Source: Collinsella phocaeensis (GTDB taxonomy: Bacteria > Actinomycetota > Coriobacteriia > Coriobacteriales > Coriobacteriaceae). Taken from it: DNA of 64,000 bases. Positions 7,835 through 18,075 of this stretch are shown here, in pieces; positions within the stretch are counted from its first letter, which is position 1, and each line of letters opens with the position of its first letter. Both the position numbers and the translations under genes were made by a program. The notes under the pieces are model-generated. The model saw only the letters and a list, made by a program, of their open reading frames with translations. It had not been told where the DNA came from and ran no database searches. Where the stretch lies: assembly GCF_900119895.1 (NCBI RefSeq), contig NZ_FQLR01000002.1, positions 62,001 to 126,000 on the forward strand, given 5' to 3'.

Positions 7835-8821
7835 ATGGACATCATCGCCGTCGACGGGCTCGTCAAGCGCTACGGCGAGCTGCTCGCGCTCGATCACTTC
7901 GACCTGCACGTCGCCGCGGGCGAGATCTTCGGCCTGCTGGGACCCAACGGATCGGGCAAAACCACGAGCATCAACTGCATGCTCAGCCTACTCGCCTACG
8001 ACCGAGGCAGCATCCGGCTGTTCGGCGAGGCGATGGCGCCCACCCGCTACGACCTCAAGCGCCGCATCGGCATCGTGCCGCAGCAGGTGGCCGTCTTCGA
8101 TGAGCTCACCGTGCGGGAGAACATCGATTACTTCTGCTCGCTCTACATAGGCGACCGCACGCAGCGGCGGGCGTTGGTCGAAGAGGCCATCGAGTTCGTG
8201 GGACTCGAGGAATTCGCGCGCTTCCGCCCTGGGAAGCTGTCGGGCGGCCTGCTGCGCCGTCTCAACATCGCCTGCGGCATTACACACAAACCCGAGCTGA
8301 TCTTCTTCGACGAACCCACCGTGGCGGTCGACCCGCAGAGCCGCAACGCCATTCTCGTCGGCATCCAACGCCTGCGCGCCGAGGGGGCGACCGTGGTGTA
8401 CACGAGCCATTACATGGAAGAGGTCGAGCAGATCTGCGACCGCGTGATGATCATGGATCACGGCCGCGCTCTCACCCAGGGCACCTGCGACGAGCTCAAG
8501 CGCTCGATTCGCACGGGAGAGCGCATCGTGGTGGAGCTGGAAGGAGCGAAGGGGCGTCGTGGGGCCGTACGCGATGCCGCCCCTACACCTCCCGCGATTC
8601 CGGAACGTGAGCTCGAACGCCTGCGTGCGCTTCCCCATGTGATCGACGTCGCGCTCGACGGCAACCTACTCACCGTCTCGTGCGAGGCGAGCGAGCACAA
8701 CCTCACCGACGTGCTCGCAGCGCTGCGCGCGGGCAAGGCGCGCCTGGGCCGCATCACGTGCGCCCCGCCCACCCTGAACGATGTGTTCCTCGAAATCACC
8801 GGCCGCGAGCTGCGCGACTAA
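7835..8821 (+). CDS. ABC-2 exporter ATP-binding protein
   Basis: 328 residues. Walker A GPNGSGKTTS (near residue 37), Q-loop IVPQQVAVF, signature LSGGLLRRL, Walker B LIFFDEPTVAVDP, H-loop TSHYMEE. The C-terminal 100 residues carry the accessory domain seen in DrrA/NatA-type exporters. ATG 7835 is preferred over the upstream in-frame GTG at 7823 because GGAGGAAGCA provides the SD. It is first in a three-gene operon with two large ABC-2 permeases. It should power export of a drug, lipid or peptide; the substrate is unknown. Confidence 0.88.
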   Translation: MDIIAVDGLVKRYGELLALDHFDLHVAAGEIFGLLGPNGSGKTTSINCMLSLLAYDRGSIRLFGEAMAPTRYDLKRRIGIVPQQVAVFDELTVRENIDYFCSLYIGDRTQRRALVEEAIEFVGLEEFARFRPGKLSGGLLRRLNIACGITHKPELIFFDEPTVAVDPQSRNAILVGIQRLRAEGATVVYTSHYMEEVEQICDRVMIMDHGRALTQGTCDELKRSIRTGERIVVELEGAKGRRGAVRDAAPTPPAIPERELERLRALPHVIDVALDGNLLTVSCEASEHNLTDVLAALRAGKARLGRITCAPPTLNDVFLEITGRELRD

Positions 8822-8830
8822 GGGGCGAAT

Positions 8831-10099
8831 ATGTGGACTACCTTCAAAACGACGGTGCACAGGCTCTTGCTCACGCCGAGCGCCGTCGTATGGACGCTCA
8901 TCTTTCCCATCATCCTCGCCACGGTCTTCAACTTCATGTTCGAGCCCATGCGCGCGACGACCTCCATCGAGGCGGTCGATGTGGCGGTGGTGGCTGACGA
9001 TTCCTGGAACGCGTCGCCGTTCTCGGCCGTGGTCGAAACGCTGGCGGAGGCCGATGAGCCCCTCATCGCGCTGCATGCCGTCGCAAGCGAGCAGGAGGCG
9101 CGCGATCTGATCGAACAAGGCGCGGTCGAAGGCGCGTACCTGGTCGAAGTTATCGACCACGGCGAGAAAACAGCCCTCGAAAAGGGCAATGATGCAGACG
9201 CATCCACCGCATCCGCAGTGACAAACGAAGCCGCGCCGGCTCCCCATGTGATCCTCGCCCCCGCTGGCAACGGCTCCGCCGACGCTATATCCCACGACGT
9301 GAACCGCTCGATCATCGAGTCCATCGTGACGGGCTACCTCCAGAGCGAAGCACTCACCCAGCAGGTCGCCGCAAGCAACCCCGCGGCGCCTGCAGATGCC
9401 GAAGCGGTCGAGCGGGCGCTCTCGCTCGATGCCCCCGTGCGCGAGGTCTCCCTCACGCACGCTCAGCCCGACGCCATGGTGCGCTACTACTACGCGTTGC
9501 TCGGCATGGCCTCGATGTTCGCTGCCCAGCTCGCCGAGGAACACGTGTGGCGCCTGCAGCCCATGGCATCCGCAGAGGGCGCCCGTCGGGCCGCATCCGG
9601 CACGAGCCGCATGCGGCAGCTCGTTCCCACCGTGGGCGCATGTTGGGCGGTTTCAAGCGCGTTTCTCGCCATCGCGTTCGGCTACATCTGCCTTACCGCG
9701 CATATCGACTTCGGCGGGCGCGAGGCGCTCTGCCTTGCAGGGATCACGGCGGCCAGCTTGCTCTCCAGCGGCATCGGTGCCGTGGTGGGGGCACTTCCCG
9801 GTAAGCTCGAGAGAGATTCGCGCAGCGGCCTGCTCACGGCGGCGACATGCCTGCTGTCGCTCTTCGCCGGCCTCTACGGCGCGCCCGCCATGCAGCTCGC
9901 CGATGCCGTTGCCCGCGCGTTTTCCGCGGCGGCTTGGCTCAACCCGGTCTGCTTGATCCGAGACATGTTCTACAGCGTCTATTACTACGACACGCTCGCC
10001 CCGTTTACGCTTCGCCTTCTTGCCTGCTGCGGTATCGCCGTTGCGCTGTTGGCGGGGGCGACGTGGCTCTTGAGGAGGTCCGCGCATGAACATCGCTAA
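8831..10099 (+). CDS. ABC-2 type permease
   Basis: 422 residues in the ABC2_membrane_3 layout: a first membrane helix at about 17-38 (TPSAVVWTLIFPIILATVFNF), a large extracytoplasmic domain of about 180 residues, then a cluster of five helices from about 215 to the end. It begins 9 bases after the ATPase stop. This is the usual partner of DrrA/linearmycin-type ATPases. It overlaps the next permease by 14 bases. Confidence 0.82.
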   Translation: MWTTFKTTVHRLLLTPSAVVWTLIFPIILATVFNFMFEPMRATTSIEAVDVAVVADDSWNASPFSAVVETLAEADEPLIALHAVASEQEARDLIEQGAVEGAYLVEVIDHGEKTALEKGNDADASTASAVTNEAAPAPHVILAPAGNGSADAISHDVNRSIIESIVTGYLQSEALTQQVAASNPAAPADAEAVERALSLDAPVREVSLTHAQPDAMVRYYYALLGMASMFAAQLAEEHVWRLQPMASAEGARRAASGTSRMRQLVPTVGACWAVSSAFLAIAFGYICLTAHIDFGGREALCLAGITAASLLSSGIGAVVGALPGKLERDSRSGLLTAATCLLSLFAGLYGAPAMQLADAVARAFSAAAWLNPVCLIRDMFYSVYYYDTLAPFTLRLLACCGIAVALLAGATWLLRRSAHEHR

Positions 10100-11288
10100 A
10101 CGAGCGCTCACCATCGCCCTCAGGCACCCGATATACCTCGTGATCTACATCGGTTTTCTGTCCGTGATGGGCGTTGCCCTTATGGGAGAGGTGGATGGCG
10201 GAGCGCATGCAAGCGAGACCGCCGGCACCGAGGGCGCCAGAACCCGGATCGCGTGGATCGACCGCGACGACTCGGCCGTTTCGCGCGGGGTAGAAAAGGC
10301 CCTTGCCCGGACCGATGAGCTCGTACCCTGCGAAGACGAGGAGGTGGCGCTCCAAGACGCCCTCGCCTCCGACCACGTCGATGCGGTGCTCATAGCCCCC
10401 GCGGGGTTTGGCGACGATCTGATCGACTCGGCGCGTTCCGGACGCGAGCTGCCCGCCCTCGAGGTCGCGACGGGAAGCGACATGCAGGCGACGGCACTGG
10501 CAAGTCAGCGGGCGAGCCGCTTGGCCTCGCTCGTCGCCTCCCAGGCGGCCATAGACCCGCGAGCGGACGTGGAGCAAATCCTGGCAAACGTTCGGGATCT
10601 CGATGACCTCGACGCGAACGTCGAGGTCATCGAGGCAACACAAGAAGATACAGCCGCATCGCGCCTGGCGTTCTACCTCACCTTTAGCTCCTACACGGTG
10701 ACCTCGTCCGTTGTCGTCATCGCCGGCGTCGTCCTTGCGGCGATGAGCAAACCCGGAGTGCGTCACAGGCAGCTCGCGTCGACGGTAAGCAGTTGGCGCA
10801 CGGGTGCCGAGAGCATCGCCGGGTGCGCCGTGCTGACGCTCGGCGTATGCGCCTGGGTTGCCACCGTGGGTATCGTGACGTCCGGAGCGACAGCGACCTT
10901 TGCTCAGATCGCACCTCAGATTTGTCTTGCCCTTACCTCGTTCCTCGTGTTCTCGATGGTCCCGCTTTCGCTCGCCTATACGCTCACGCAATGTGGCCTG
11001 CGCGAGGAGGCGCTCAACGCCATCGCCAACCTCGGCGGCATGATCATGTCGTTTTTGGGAGGAGCATGGGTCCCGCTGTCGCTGATGGGTCACGGCGTCC
11101 AAACCGCAGCGAGGCTCTCCCCCACCTTCTGGATGTACGACGCCGTGACTCGAGCGCTCGAAGCGCCCAGGGTAACGCCGCAACTTCTCGGCACCATTGG
11201 GGTCGACCTCGGCATCATCGCGCTGTTCGCCGCGGCCATCGCATCCGCGGGCCTCGTAGCGGCCCGCCTGCGCGTCCGCGAGAGGTGA
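10086..11288 (+). CDS. ABC-2 type permease, second subunit
   Basis: 400 residues with the same architecture as its neighbour: helix at about 15-35, an extracytoplasmic domain rich in Asp/Glu/Ala to about residue 195, then about six helices. The ATG lies inside the preceding gene and follows GAGGAGGTCCGCGC, so translation is coupled. Together the two proteins form a heterodimeric ABC-2 channel with the ATPase at 7835. Confidence 0.82.
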   Translation: MNIAKRALTIALRHPIYLVIYIGFLSVMGVALMGEVDGGAHASETAGTEGARTRIAWIDRDDSAVSRGVEKALARTDELVPCEDEEVALQDALASDHVDAVLIAPAGFGDDLIDSARSGRELPALEVATGSDMQATALASQRASRLASLVASQAAIDPRADVEQILANVRDLDDLDANVEVIEATQEDTAASRLAFYLTFSSYTVTSSVVVIAGVVLAAMSKPGVRHRQLASTVSSWRTGAESIAGCAVLTLGVCAWVATVGIVTSGATATFAQIAPQICLALTSFLVFSMVPLSLAYTLTQCGLREEALNAIANLGGMIMSFLGGAWVPLSLMGHGVQTAARLSPTFWMYDAVTRALEAPRVTPQLLGTIGVDLGIIALFAAAIASAGLVAARLRVRER

Positions 11289-11326
11289 AAAGCGCGGGCG
11301 CGTACCGCGAAACCAAAGATCCTTTC

Positions 11327-11446
11327 ACCTCAGATTAGGGATGGGCGCGTCTCTGAGACGGTGGATCGGGCGCGGATGTCGCACCCCGATCCGCCTCGCA
11401 GCCAGTCACCCCACCTCTATTTGGCACCTGTCCCCAAATCGAGGCG
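11327..11446. repeat. Degenerate REP-like pair
   Basis: A half-site CACCTCAGATTAGGG (from 11327) and a fuller copy at 11411-11446 (CACCTG TCCCC core between CCTCTATTT and AAATCGAGG) follow the ABC-2 operon. Both have diverged from the family core. Confidence 0.5.
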
Positions 11447-11456
11447 TGTGCGCGCA

Positions 11457-11672
11457 TTAGAAAGGCAGCCGCGATGTATGAGCGCGCTCGACGCGCGGGG
11501 TCTTCATCCGGAACAGGCCATGACGGTTGCAGTACAGATAGACCACGCCGCTGCCGCGCATGGCGAAGCGCGCCTCGGCGGCCTGTTCGGGGTAGAGCTT
11601 CTTCAGCCGAACCGTATCCGGTGTCACATAGGCGATGAAGCTGGCCGGCTCAATAGATGCGCACGCTTGCAT
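11457..11672 (-). pseudogene. Fragment resembling DUF1697 protein
   Basis: A 71-codon frame reads SFIAYVTPDTVRLKKLYPEQ and then EARFAMRGSGVVYLYCNRHG. The pattern of a strand followed by a glycine turn and VYLYC..G resembles the middle of DUF1697 proteins (REVYLhcPdGigrSKL). The N-terminal third and conserved C-terminal block are missing. It could equally be a short orphan gene. It sits in a repeat-rich gap between the exporter and pyrG. Confidence 0.3.
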
Positions 11673-11780
11673 TATGCGTGCCGGTTACCCGCGCGCCAAC
11701 CTACGCACCGTAGAGACGCGCCGTCCTCTCCCCGTCGCATGCGGCGTCCGGAACGCCCGCCGTCCTCGCCCGCCGCGCGG

Positions 11781-11913
11781 CTCGAATGAGTGCCCGCCCC
11801 AATTTGAGGCGGAGTCGCCCTTGCGCACGAAAGGGGGCTGCGGGCGTGGTTCACCTGCAGCCCCCTGAGCCTCAAACGAGGGTCTCAAATAAGTGCCTGT
11901 CCCCTATTTGAGA
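11781..11913. repeat. REP-like pair downstream of pyrG
   Basis: A good copy at 11883-11913 (TCTCAAATAAGTGCCTGTCC core, arms TCTCAAAT / ATTTGAGA) lies 12 bases past the pyrG stop. A degenerate copy at 11781-11811 has the same orientation. Confidence 0.65.
11831..11867 (-). terminator. Probable pyrG transcription terminator
   Basis: Inverted repeat AGGGGGCTGC (11832-11841) / GCAGCCCCCT (11857-11866) lies downstream of pyrG. Read on the minus strand it is followed by only TTTC, so the T-run is short. Confidence 0.45.
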
Positions 11914-11924
11914 ACGTGGCACGC

Positions 11925-13580
<1,656 letters not shown>

Positions 13581-13656
13581 TTAGTGTACTACCAGCCCAC
13601 AGCGCCGATAGGTAGCTCTGCAAGTTCACGCACTCGAAACGAAACCTCAGAAAGAA

Positions 13657-13790
13657 CCTCAGAAAGGGGACAGGCACTTTTTTGAGAGCTCGAAGCGACC
13701 GTCGCTTTCCCGAGCGCCAAGGCGGCCGCGAAGCGCACCGCTTCAAAGTGCGGTCCCTGTCTCAAAAAAGTGCCTGTCCCCTTTCTGAGG
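13657..13790. repeat. REP-like inverted pair (family reference copies)
   Basis: Copy 1 (13657-13688): CCTCAGAAAGGGGACAGGCA, then CTTTTTTGAGAG. Copy 2 (13760-13790) is its reverse complement type (TCTCAAAAAAGTGCCTGTCC, then CCTTTCTGAGG). Each copy is an imperfect palindrome with arms CTCA../..TGAG and the asymmetric core GGGACAGGCAC. The pair lies upstream of pyrG, 71 bp apart. A further half-site CCTCAGAAAG precedes copy 1. Confidence 0.85.
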
Positions 13791-13817
13791 GCCCTTTCCG
13801 AGGGCCTGCCGCCGAGG

Positions 13818-13979
13818 TCAGCGTGCGGTCTTGACGCCGAAAACGAAGTACGCGACGTGGCCAAGCCACACGATGACGAGCACCGCGCGGCCGACGGGCG
13901 CGCCGCCCATGAGCGCGAACCCGATCGAGAGCAGCAGCGTCACCATGACCATGATGCGGACCTTGGTGGCGACGCTCAT
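13818..13979 (-). pseudogene. DUF454 (YbaN-like) C-terminal fragment
   Basis: 53 codons encode MSVATKVRIMVMVTLLLSIG, a short loop, a second helix and YFVFGVKTAR. This corresponds to the last two helices of DUF454 inner-membrane proteins, normally about 120 residues. The frame stays open upstream for a few codons and meets a REP copy at 13999, exactly where the missing N-terminal half should be. It is probably a truncated gene, though a short functional form starting at ATG 13979 cannot be excluded. Confidence 0.5.
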
Positions 13980-13998
13980 CCCGCGGCCCGCCACAGAG

Positions 13999-14031
13999 CT
14001 CTCAAAAAAGTGCCTGTCCCCTTTCTGAGAG
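13999..14031. repeat. REP-like palindrome at a gene-truncation junction
   Basis: A perfect family member (arms CTCTCA / TGAGAG, core AGTGCCTGTCCCC). It is sandwiched between the truncated sensor kinase (ends 14046) and the truncated DUF454 gene (from about 13999). Confidence 0.85.
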
Positions 14032-14045
14032 GCACAATCCCTGGA

Positions 14046-15059
14046 CTACAGGCCGGCCAGCAGCTCGAAGACGCGCGCCGCCATGGCGTCGACCTCCTCG
14101 CGCATGTTGTCCAGCCAGCGGCGCTGGCTGCCGACGGTCTCCTCCTCGTTCGCCTCCAGCGCGTCGATCGTGGCGGAAAGCGACGCGAGGGGCGTCTTGA
14201 GCTCATGCGACGCCCGCACGATGAACGCGCGCTGCCGTTCGGCGGCATCCTCGGCGGGCTTGAGCGCGCGACGGACCATGCGACGGCACACGAGCGCCAA
14301 CAACAGGCAACCGACCGCCCCCAGCACAGCGAGCATCTTGGCCAGCGAGGTGAGGGAGACAACGTCGGGCGTCACGTCGAGCATGCCGAGCATGCGCCCG
14401 GCGAGGTGGCCGTCCGCCACGTAATCCTGCAAGTCGCCGCTCGCATACCACGCGGTGTCCGAATTCTCCCCCGTCTCGGGATCATAGTCCGGGTTGACGC
14501 AGGCCACCGCGCTGTCCCACAGGAACGTCCGACCGCCCACCGTGATCAGGCGCTCCCACCAGAAGCGCGCGCGACCGGACGCGAAGGCATCGCTCGCACG
14601 CTCGATCAGCTCGGCAGCCTCCCCGTCGGTGAAGTCCGAGTCCTCGCCCGTCGTCACGCGCGATGGGCGCCGCAGCAACGTCACCGTGTCATCTGGAGCG
14701 TACAGCGCGACGAAGGCCTCGTGGAACCCCGGCAGGCCGTCCCATGTCGCGATATCGCGTCCAACACTCATGGGCAGAAAATCGCCCCGCTCGGGCCATG
14801 TGTAGGCTGCGACGGCCTCGGATGCCGTGGCATATCCGCCGAGCAGCACGTCTGGCTCGGGCCTCTCGGAGGTCATGGTGCCGTACAGCAGGGTCGCGGC
14901 GGACTCGTACGCCGTCGTGGCGGAGAACCCCCAAGCGCCCGTGAGCGCCACCACGAGGACGGCGCATGCCAGCACGCTGGACGTCAGCCATAGGCGGCGA
15001 TACGTCGCGGCTAGCCCGTCCCTCTCTTTCGCACCGCTCGCATGCTTCGCGCCCATCAT
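14046..15059 (-). CDS. Sensor histidine kinase lacking its ATPase domain
   Basis: 337 residues. One helix near 26-48, a roughly 190-residue extracytoplasmic sensor domain, a second helix near 238-258, and a HisKA dimerisation domain with the phospho-acceptor in VRASHELKTPL (His285). Translation stops only 52 residues after that histidine, so the whole HATPase_c domain is missing and autophosphorylation is not expected. The stop lies 15 bases from a REP copy. Start ATG has SD GGGGAG and the gene follows the response regulator by 24 bases, so the pair was a normal two-component operon before truncation. Confidence 0.8.
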   Translation of the reverse strand: MMGAKHASGAKERDGLAATYRRLWLTSSVLACAVLVVALTGAWGFSATTAYESAATLLYGTMTSERPEPDVLLGGYATASEAVAAYTWPERGDFLPMSVGRDIATWDGLPGFHEAFVALYAPDDTVTLLRRPSRVTTGEDSDFTDGEAAELIERASDAFASGRARFWWERLITVGGRTFLWDSAVACVNPDYDPETGENSDTAWYASGDLQDYVADGHLAGRMLGMLDVTPDVVSLTSLAKMLAVLGAVGCLLLALVCRRMVRRALKPAEDAAERQRAFIVRASHELKTPLASLSATIDALEANEEETVGSQRRWLDNMREEVDAMAARVFELLAGL

Positions 15060-15083
15060 CGTCTCCCCTCTTCCCGACCCGCG

Positions 15084-15767
15084 TCACATCGCCCAGCGAT
15101 ACCCGACGCCGCGGACCGTCTCAATCCGGGGCATCGCGCCCGCCTTCTCAAGCTTCCCGCGCAGTGCATGCACGAGCACCTCGAGCCGGTTCTCGCCGCC
15201 GATGGTTGACGGACCCCAGAGGCTCGCGACGAGGTCGCCCTTCGCGACGGGCGCGCCGACGCGCGCCATAAGTCTCTCGAGCAGCTGCGCCTCGCGGGGC
15301 GTGAGAGCGATATCGCCGGCCCCCGCCGCCGTGGCGACGCGAAGCGAGAGGCCGCGCACATCGAGCTCGGCGCCGAAGGACGCGAGGGCGCGCGGGGGCC
15401 GTATCGCCAGCGGGCGGCGCGTCACCGCGCGGATCCGCGCGAGAAGCTCGCTTGCATGGAACGGCTTGGGCAGGTAGTCGTCCGCACCGGCGTCGAGGCC
15501 CGCGACGCGATCGTCCACGCCCGTGCGTGCGGTGAGCAGGATCACCGGTACCGATGAGCCCGCCGTCCGCAGGACCTGCAGAACCTCCAAGCCGCTCTTT
15601 TTCGGCAGCATGATATCGAGCAGCACGCAATCGTGCGCCCCGGTGAGGGCGAGCTCTTCAGCGCGCTCGCCATCCGTCGCGATGTCGACACCATAGCCCT
15701 GCTTGCGCAGGACCTCGGCCTCCGCCTCCGCCAAGCGCGGAGCATCCTCGCAAAGCAAGATGCGCAT
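15084..15767 (-). CDS. OmpR-family response regulator
   Basis: 227 residues. Receiver domain with acidic pocket ED (residues 7-8), phospho-acceptor Asp51 in VLLDIMLPK, Thr in LLTART and Lys in YLPKPF. The C-terminal winged helix (Trans_reg_C) ends in VRGVGYRWAM. ATG 15767 follows GGGAGGTGCCCG. It is encoded between a BceB-like permease and the truncated kinase and probably regulated that permease. With the local kinase broken it may be an orphan or take phosphate from elsewhere. Confidence 0.92.
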   Translation of the reverse strand: MRILLCEDAPRLAEAEAEVLRKQGYGVDIATDGERAEELALTGAHDCVLLDIMLPKKSGLEVLQVLRTAGSSVPVILLTARTGVDDRVAGLDAGADDYLPKPFHASELLARIRAVTRRPLAIRPPRALASFGAELDVRGLSLRVATAAGAGDIALTPREAQLLERLMARVGAPVAKGDLVASLWGPSTIGGENRLEVLVHALRGKLEKAGAMPRIETVRGVGYRWAM

Positions 15768-15870
15768 CGGGCACCTCCCCCATCGTCGATTCAAGAAGAA
15801 GGATACCCGAGCAAGCTGAGAAAAAGCTGTGACATGCGGAGCGCTCCGCCGGCGGGCAGCCTCAGAAAAG

Positions 15871-16017
15871 CCTCAGAAAGGGGACAGGCACTAATTTGAG
15901 GCGCAGACGAGACGAAGCCATCGTAGCGGACGGCGCGAGGGCCGTGACCTCAAAAAAGTGGTAGCGGACGGTGCGAGGGCCGCGACCTCAGAAAAGTGCC
16001 TGTCCCCTTTCTGAGGT
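15871..16017. repeat. REP-like inverted pair with 38-bp tandem duplication
   Basis: Copy 1 at 15871-15901 and oppositely oriented copy 2 at 15985-16017. Between them a 38-bp unit occurs twice in tandem (15923-15960 and 15961-15998, differing at about three positions). The second unit runs into copy 2, as if part of the element had been duplicated. Copy 2 overlaps the end of the permease gene. Confidence 0.8.
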
Positions 16018-17379
16018 TTCCAGCACCACGCGCTCGACGGCGCGGGCGGTGATCGCCCCGTACGCCGCCATGAGGCCGATCGTGAAGGCGAGCACGCCCG
16101 CGACGATCGCAAGCAAGCCCTCGGCACCGATCGCGAACGCGAGGAACGCCACGAGGAACAGCCCGAAGACGTCGTGGACGAGTGCCCCGGCGAGCGGCGC
16201 GGCGAAGTAGAGCGCGAGCTGCCGGCGCACGGACGCGCGCATGAGGGCGCGGTCGCACCCGAGCTGTCCCAGCACCCCGTACGCGCGCCGCGCATCGACC
16301 GCGCCCGAAAGCTGCTGGAGCGCGAGCACCGCGACGGCGCTCAGCAGGAACACCGCCCCGTAGAAGATGCCGATGTAGCCGATCGGCGCCATCGACGCCG
16401 CGATGCCGGCCGAGACCATCTCGGGCGTGCGCAGCCCGATGCTGAAGACGAATCCCGCGACCATCATGCACACGGCCACCGCGACGAGCACGCATACGCA
16501 GGCGAGCGCCATCGAGGTGCTGGACACGCGCGCCTCGACCTGCCGTACCGTGAAGGCGGTGAGCCCGTCCCAGTACCGCTCGGAGCGCCCGCGCACCCGA
16601 TCGCCCCACGCGGCCACGCCCAGGCGCGCGACGAGCGACGTGGCGAAGCAGGCGGCGAAGCCCATGGGGATGATGAACGCGATGAAGTACACCGGTTGGA
16701 ACACGCACGAGCCCCATACGACCGCGAGCAGGACCGCGGCGAGCACCGCCTGGCCGCCCCGCGCGACCCGGCCGCCGAGGCGCATGCGCTCCGGCGCGCG
16801 CTCGGCGGACATGAGCTCGATCAGCGGGCGCCGCGCGATGTCGCGCGCGCCGTCCGCCGCGTTCACCGCGAACACCACGGCGAAGCACCCGGCGGTCCAT
16901 ACCGCAGCGTCCGGCGAGAAGGAGAACGCGAGCCTCCAGGGAACGTCGAACACGAACGCCGCGACCGCGCCGAACGCGGGCGATAGCGCCGCGCCCGCCC
17001 CCAGGCCGCACGCCAGCGCCCCGGCGCCCACGAGCGCCGTCTCGGCCACGAGCACGCCCGATACCGCGCCGCGCCCCATGCCGCACAGCTCGTAGAGGGC
17101 GAACTCGCGCTTGCGCCGGCGCAGCAGGAAGCGGTTGGCGTAGCGCACCAGGAAGAGGAACACGAGCACCGTGAAGACGGAGAACGCCTGCAAGACGTCG
17201 CCCGCGCTCCCCAGCACGCCCATCTGCTCGGACGAGAGTCCCATGGCGCGCAGGTGGTCGGTCGACGCCACGAACGAGTACAGCAGGCACGCCGCGAACC
17301 CGAGCGTGACGAGGTACACCGAGTAGTCGCGCGCGCTGCGGCGCACGTTGCCGATGGCGAGCTTGAGAAGCAGTCGCAT
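15988..17379 (-). CDS. FtsX-type ABC permease (BceB-like), no cognate ATPase nearby
   Basis: 463 residues. Opening MRLLLKLAIGNVRRSARDYSVYL and an FtsX block from about 50 to 160 with ANRFLLRRRKREFALYELCG, which is characteristic of bacitracin-type (BceB/VraG) permeases. Ten or so hydrophobic segments are visible, but the long extracytoplasmic domain is short compared with the usual 600-plus residues. ATG 17379 follows CGGAGGGATCATC. The last residues (TSERGQALF) are encoded by the REP copy at 15985. A BceA-like ATPase, normally adjacent, is absent, consistent with a decaying Bce module. Confidence 0.7.
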   Translation of the reverse strand: MRLLLKLAIGNVRRSARDYSVYLVTLGFAACLLYSFVASTDHLRAMGLSSEQMGVLGSAGDVLQAFSVFTVLVFLFLVRYANRFLLRRRKREFALYELCGMGRGAVSGVLVAETALVGAGALACGLGAGAALSPAFGAVAAFVFDVPWRLAFSFSPDAAVWTAGCFAVVFAVNAADGARDIARRPLIELMSAERAPERMRLGGRVARGGQAVLAAVLLAVVWGSCVFQPVYFIAFIIPMGFAACFATSLVARLGVAAWGDRVRGRSERYWDGLTAFTVRQVEARVSSTSMALACVCVLVAVAVCMMVAGFVFSIGLRTPEMVSAGIAASMAPIGYIGIFYGAVFLLSAVAVLALQQLSGAVDARRAYGVLGQLGCDRALMRASVRRQLALYFAAPLAGALVHDVFGLFLVAFLAFAIGAEGLLAIVAGVLAFTIGLMAAYGAITARAVERVVLETSERGQALF

Positions 17380-17620
17380 GATGATCCCTCCGAACGTCTT
17401 GACGGCATCCATTCTCGCGGGCGCATGGTACGGTCGCCATCGATTCTGCTTACACGTGGCGAACAAAACCGTAAGGTTCCTGCGAGGCGCGGAGGCACAG
17501 GATGCGGGAGAACGCTCCGAAACCGCTTATCGCCGGCAGGGAATAACATCATGCCCTGCCCCTACCCGCAGGCCGTCTCCCTGCGGACGGACCGCCGACG
17601 GAGGGGCCAGAAGGGCCCCG
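17380..17620. other. Intergenic region upstream of BceB-like permease
   Basis: About 240 bp separate the permease start from the terminator of the small protein at 17692. A hairpin GGGGCC / GGCCCC occurs near 17603-17619. No gene, and no trace of the expected ATPase gene, was recognised. Confidence 0.45.
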
Positions 17621-17658
17621 AAAACGAAACGGGCGCGGACCCGAAGGCCCGCGCCCCG
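17621..17658 (-). terminator. Intrinsic terminator of small membrane-protein gene
   Basis: Stem GGGCGCGG (17631-17638) / CCGCGCCC (17649-17656). On the minus strand it is followed by GTTTCGTTTT. It lies 34 bases downstream of the 80-residue gene. Confidence 0.7.
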
Positions 17659-17691
17659 TCGCACGGCGCCCCATGCAGGGCATCAACCGTC

Positions 17692-17934
17692 CTACAGCTG
17701 GCGAATCGGCGCGCCCTCGATCTCGCGATGGCCAGCGCGCTCGCGCTCACCCCTCGCCGTGGGCGCCGAACCCTGGTCGACCGCCTTGCCGACCTGGGCG
17801 GCGTACTCGAGGCGCTCGTCCGCGGGCGACGTCGCCGCCGACCATGTGCGCATGACGCGCGGGACGGCGAAGAACGCCGCGATCGCGAGCAGCGCGACAA
17901 CCGCCAACAGCATCAAGATCTCGTATCCAGACAT
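17692..17934 (-). CDS. Small single-helix membrane protein (80 aa)
   Basis: MSGYEILMLLAVVALLAIAAFFAVPRVMR forms one N-terminal membrane helix. A charged cytoplasmic tail rich in Ala/Glu/Arg follows without recognised motifs. It has its own strong SD (GGAAAGGAGCCATC) and its own terminator, which supports a real monocistronic gene. Function unknown. Confidence 0.65.
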   Translation of the reverse strand: MSGYEILMLLAVVALLAIAAFFAVPRVMRTWSAATSPADERLEYAAQVGKAVDQGSAPTARGERERAGHREIEGAPIRQL

Positions 17935-18075
17935 GATGGCTCCTTTCCGTCATCGCCTTCGCGCCGAACCCCGGTGCTATCCGGAGTCCTACCCACCTCG
18001 TCCGCCGCAAGACCGATAACTCGGCGAATGAAGCCGAACCGCCGCTCACGGACCCTCCGCATCAACCGGCACCCG

